DNA of 23,144 bases from a virus: positions 1-23,144 of the IMG/VR virus record IMGVR_UViG_3300048837_001473. One strand, 5' to 3'. Below, piece after piece: positions 22,359 to 23,144 of the stretch. Below the pieces are notes generated by a model, which was given only the letters and a program-made list of their open reading frames with translations, ran no database searches and had not been told where the DNA came from. How positions within the stretch are numbered: position 1 is the first letter of the stretch; each line of letters starts with the position of its first letter. The position numbers and the translations under genes were made by a program.

Positions 22359-22934
22359 TCAGGCCCGCACGTCGAGGAGCCTGCCGGTGCGAGGATCGCC
22401 GCACACCTCCCGGCGGTAATCGCCCTGCCCGAGGACCAGCAGGGGGGAAGCGGCATCCGCAGCGGACTCCGCGGCCGCGACTGCGCGGAGATCCGATGCG
22501 GCCTGCTGGGCCGCAGTGCGGAACGCTGGAGACGAGGTTGCAGGCTCCACCCGCTCCCACATCCCATCCCTCCAGCGGCCGACAAAGCCGCAGTTGCGAC
22601 ACATCGCCATCGCGCCGCTTGGCGAGATATCAAGCTCGTGGAAGCGGCACTGCGTCGACCTCGCGGCGATCTCGATGTCGCGTTCGAGGGACTTGAGCAG
22701 GTCGAGGGCCTGGCGGGCCTTGCCCTCAGGGTCAAGCTTCCCGAGCTGGCGGGCGAAGTTGTCCAGTCGGGCGATATGGCCCTCGAGGCGCGTGGCTGCC
22801 TGCCGGAGATCCATCCCGCCATGGCGGATGATCATCCGGTCTCCGGCCTCGCCGAGGACCGCGGCCGCCTCCGGCCTTCCCTCTCGATCGACCTGGTTCA
22901 CATACCGAAAGTCACGACGCGCTGCGGTGGACAT
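22359..22934 (-). CDS. Zinc-ribbon-like hypothetical protein
   Basis: The product is 191 aa. The ATG at 22934 follows AGGAG at six bases. A helical N-terminal half (LRQAATRLEGHIARLDNFAR, LLKSLERDIEIAARS) is followed by Cys96-x2-His99 and Cys112-x2-Cys115 (QCRFHELDIS, MCRNCGFVGRW), a likely zinc ribbon, then an Ala-rich tail. It is the first sizeable gene of the long leftward operon and has no clear promoter before it in the integrated state. Function unknown. Confidence 0.78.
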   Translation of the reverse strand: MSTAARRDFRYVNQVDREGRPEAAAVLGEAGDRMIIRHGGMDLRQAATRLEGHIARLDNFARQLGKLDPEGKARQALDLLKSLERDIEIAARSTQCRFHELDISPSGAMAMCRNCGFVGRWRDGMWERVEPATSSPAFRTAAQQAASDLRAVAAAESAADAASPLLVLGQGDYRREVCGDPRTGRLLDVRA

Positions 22935-23028
22935 GCTCGGCTCCTGGGGGAGCCGACGCGGTCAGTTTCTGGGCGACGAGGTCGAGCGTTCGGGTGAGCA
23001 CCGCCTGCAGGGCAGGGCTGATATCCAC
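22912..23028 (-). CDS. Small frame crossing the right end (alternative int tail)
   Basis: From GTG 23028 the frame encodes 38 residues (VDISPALQAVLTRTLDLVAQ then KLTASAPPGAEHVHRSAS), overlapping the 191-aa gene start by 23 bp. The frame is also open through the att core to 23067. It could be a small gene, or in the excised circle the C-terminal extension of the integrase, whose reading frame runs through the same att core in phase. No ribosome site precedes the GTG, which favours the second view. Confidence 0.45.
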   Translation of the reverse strand: MDISPALQAVLTRTLDLVAQKLTASAPPGAEHVHRSAS

Positions 23029-23040
23029 CGTGATGGACGC

Positions 23041-23066
23041 CGTTGGTTCGAATCCAACCGCGCCCA
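23041..23066. repeat. attR core
   Basis: This is the second exact copy of the 26-bp repeat, carrying the tRNA-Tyr 3' end displaced from the chromosome. The 5' half of a tRNA is absent upstream of it. Host sequence follows from 23067. Confidence 0.95.
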
Positions 23067-23103
23067 CTTGCTACGTTTCGTGCGAATGTCGAGTCCTTCT
23101 GCC

Positions 23104-23140
23104 CGCTGATTGTCTGTTCCGATTGACCACACAATCAGCG
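23104..23140. terminator. Host hairpin downstream of attR
   Basis: CGCTGATTGT (23104-23113) pairs perfectly with ACAATCAGCG (23131-23140), with a 17-base loop. In the unoccupied chromosome it would lie about 40 bp past the tRNA-Tyr end, so it may end tRNA transcription. There is no T run. Confidence 0.4.
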
Positions 23141-23144
23141 CGAC

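Larger units (their letters stand above)
101..23066. mobile_element. Integrated prophage-like element in tRNA-Tyr
   Basis: The element is bounded by a perfect 26-bp direct repeat. The left copy completes an intact tRNA-Tyr gene and the right copy lies alone next to unrelated sequence. A tyrosine recombinase gene abuts the tRNA-side repeat, and the interior carries replication, head-maturation, connector and tail genes. The content is that of a siphovirus prophage, except that terminase, portal and major capsid genes were not found. It could be a decayed prophage or a helper-dependent satellite. Boundaries are certain to within the repeat; the functional state is unknown. Confidence 0.93.

Noticed and set aside
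22898-23134. Leftward 78-codon frame with GRGWIRTNG across attR
   Set aside because: It is the antisense of the tRNA 3' end in another phase, a well-known spurious prediction, and it overlaps the 191-aa gene start.

Overview
The window holds one complete integrated element of about 22.9 kb, bounded by a perfect 26-bp direct repeat (101-126 and 23041-23066). The left copy is the 3' end of an intact tRNA-Tyr(GTA) gene, so the element sits in that tRNA gene in the usual way for a tyrosine integrase. Only about 100 bp of host DNA on the left and 78 bp on the right are visible. The host is a high-GC bacterium whose tRNA-Tyr gene does not encode CCA. Planctomycetota or a similar phylum would fit, but that is a guess.

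Layout. Left arm (92-4303): a leftward tyrosine recombinase, a rightward small HTH protein overlapping a ParB-domain/DNA methyltransferase fusion, two small leftward genes and one small rightward gene behind a promoter with a perfect TTGACA. Cargo (4300-5756): a leftward two-gene unit encoding an exported protein and a membrane-anchored HIRAN-domain protein. From 5830 to 22934 every gene is leftward, with many ATGA/GTGA/TGATG overlaps. Read in transcription order these are: small early genes (22934-20454), a replication-initiator-like protein with five 18-bp iterons inside its gene (20328-19141), a hypothetical protein, a large ParB-like protein, a LexA-type winged-helix protein, a hypothetical protein, a PolX-like nucleotidyltransferase, an HK97-type prohead protease, a small basic protein, head-tail connector genes (gp6-like, gp16-like, gp10-like, DUF3168-like), a major tail protein candidate, the G/GT tail-assembly chaperones, the tape measure protein and four tail-tip or hypothetical genes.

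The module is that of a lambda/HK97-like siphovirus, but I find no terminase, no portal and no major capsid protein. The protease start overlaps the preceding nucleotidyltransferase stop, and only 0.3-0.5 kb of short reading frames separates the protease from the gp6 connector, where a capsid gene normally lies. The element is either a remnant or a tail-encoding satellite that depends on another phage's capsid and packaging.

The most notable observations are: (1) a textbook -1 programmed frameshift (GGGAAAA plus a downstream stem) fusing G to T; (2) the integrase frame runs through the att core, so excision would replace its last two residues with a 42-residue tail and place the int transcript directly upstream of the long operon; (3) an iteron/AT-rich candidate replication origin inside the initiator gene; (4) the missing head and packaging genes; and (5) the exported-protein/membrane-HIRAN pair as a possible exclusion or defence cassette. 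No gene-free stretch exceeds 300 bp. The longest are 13308-13577 (hairpin and a possible short frame) and 1412-1626 (divergent control region).
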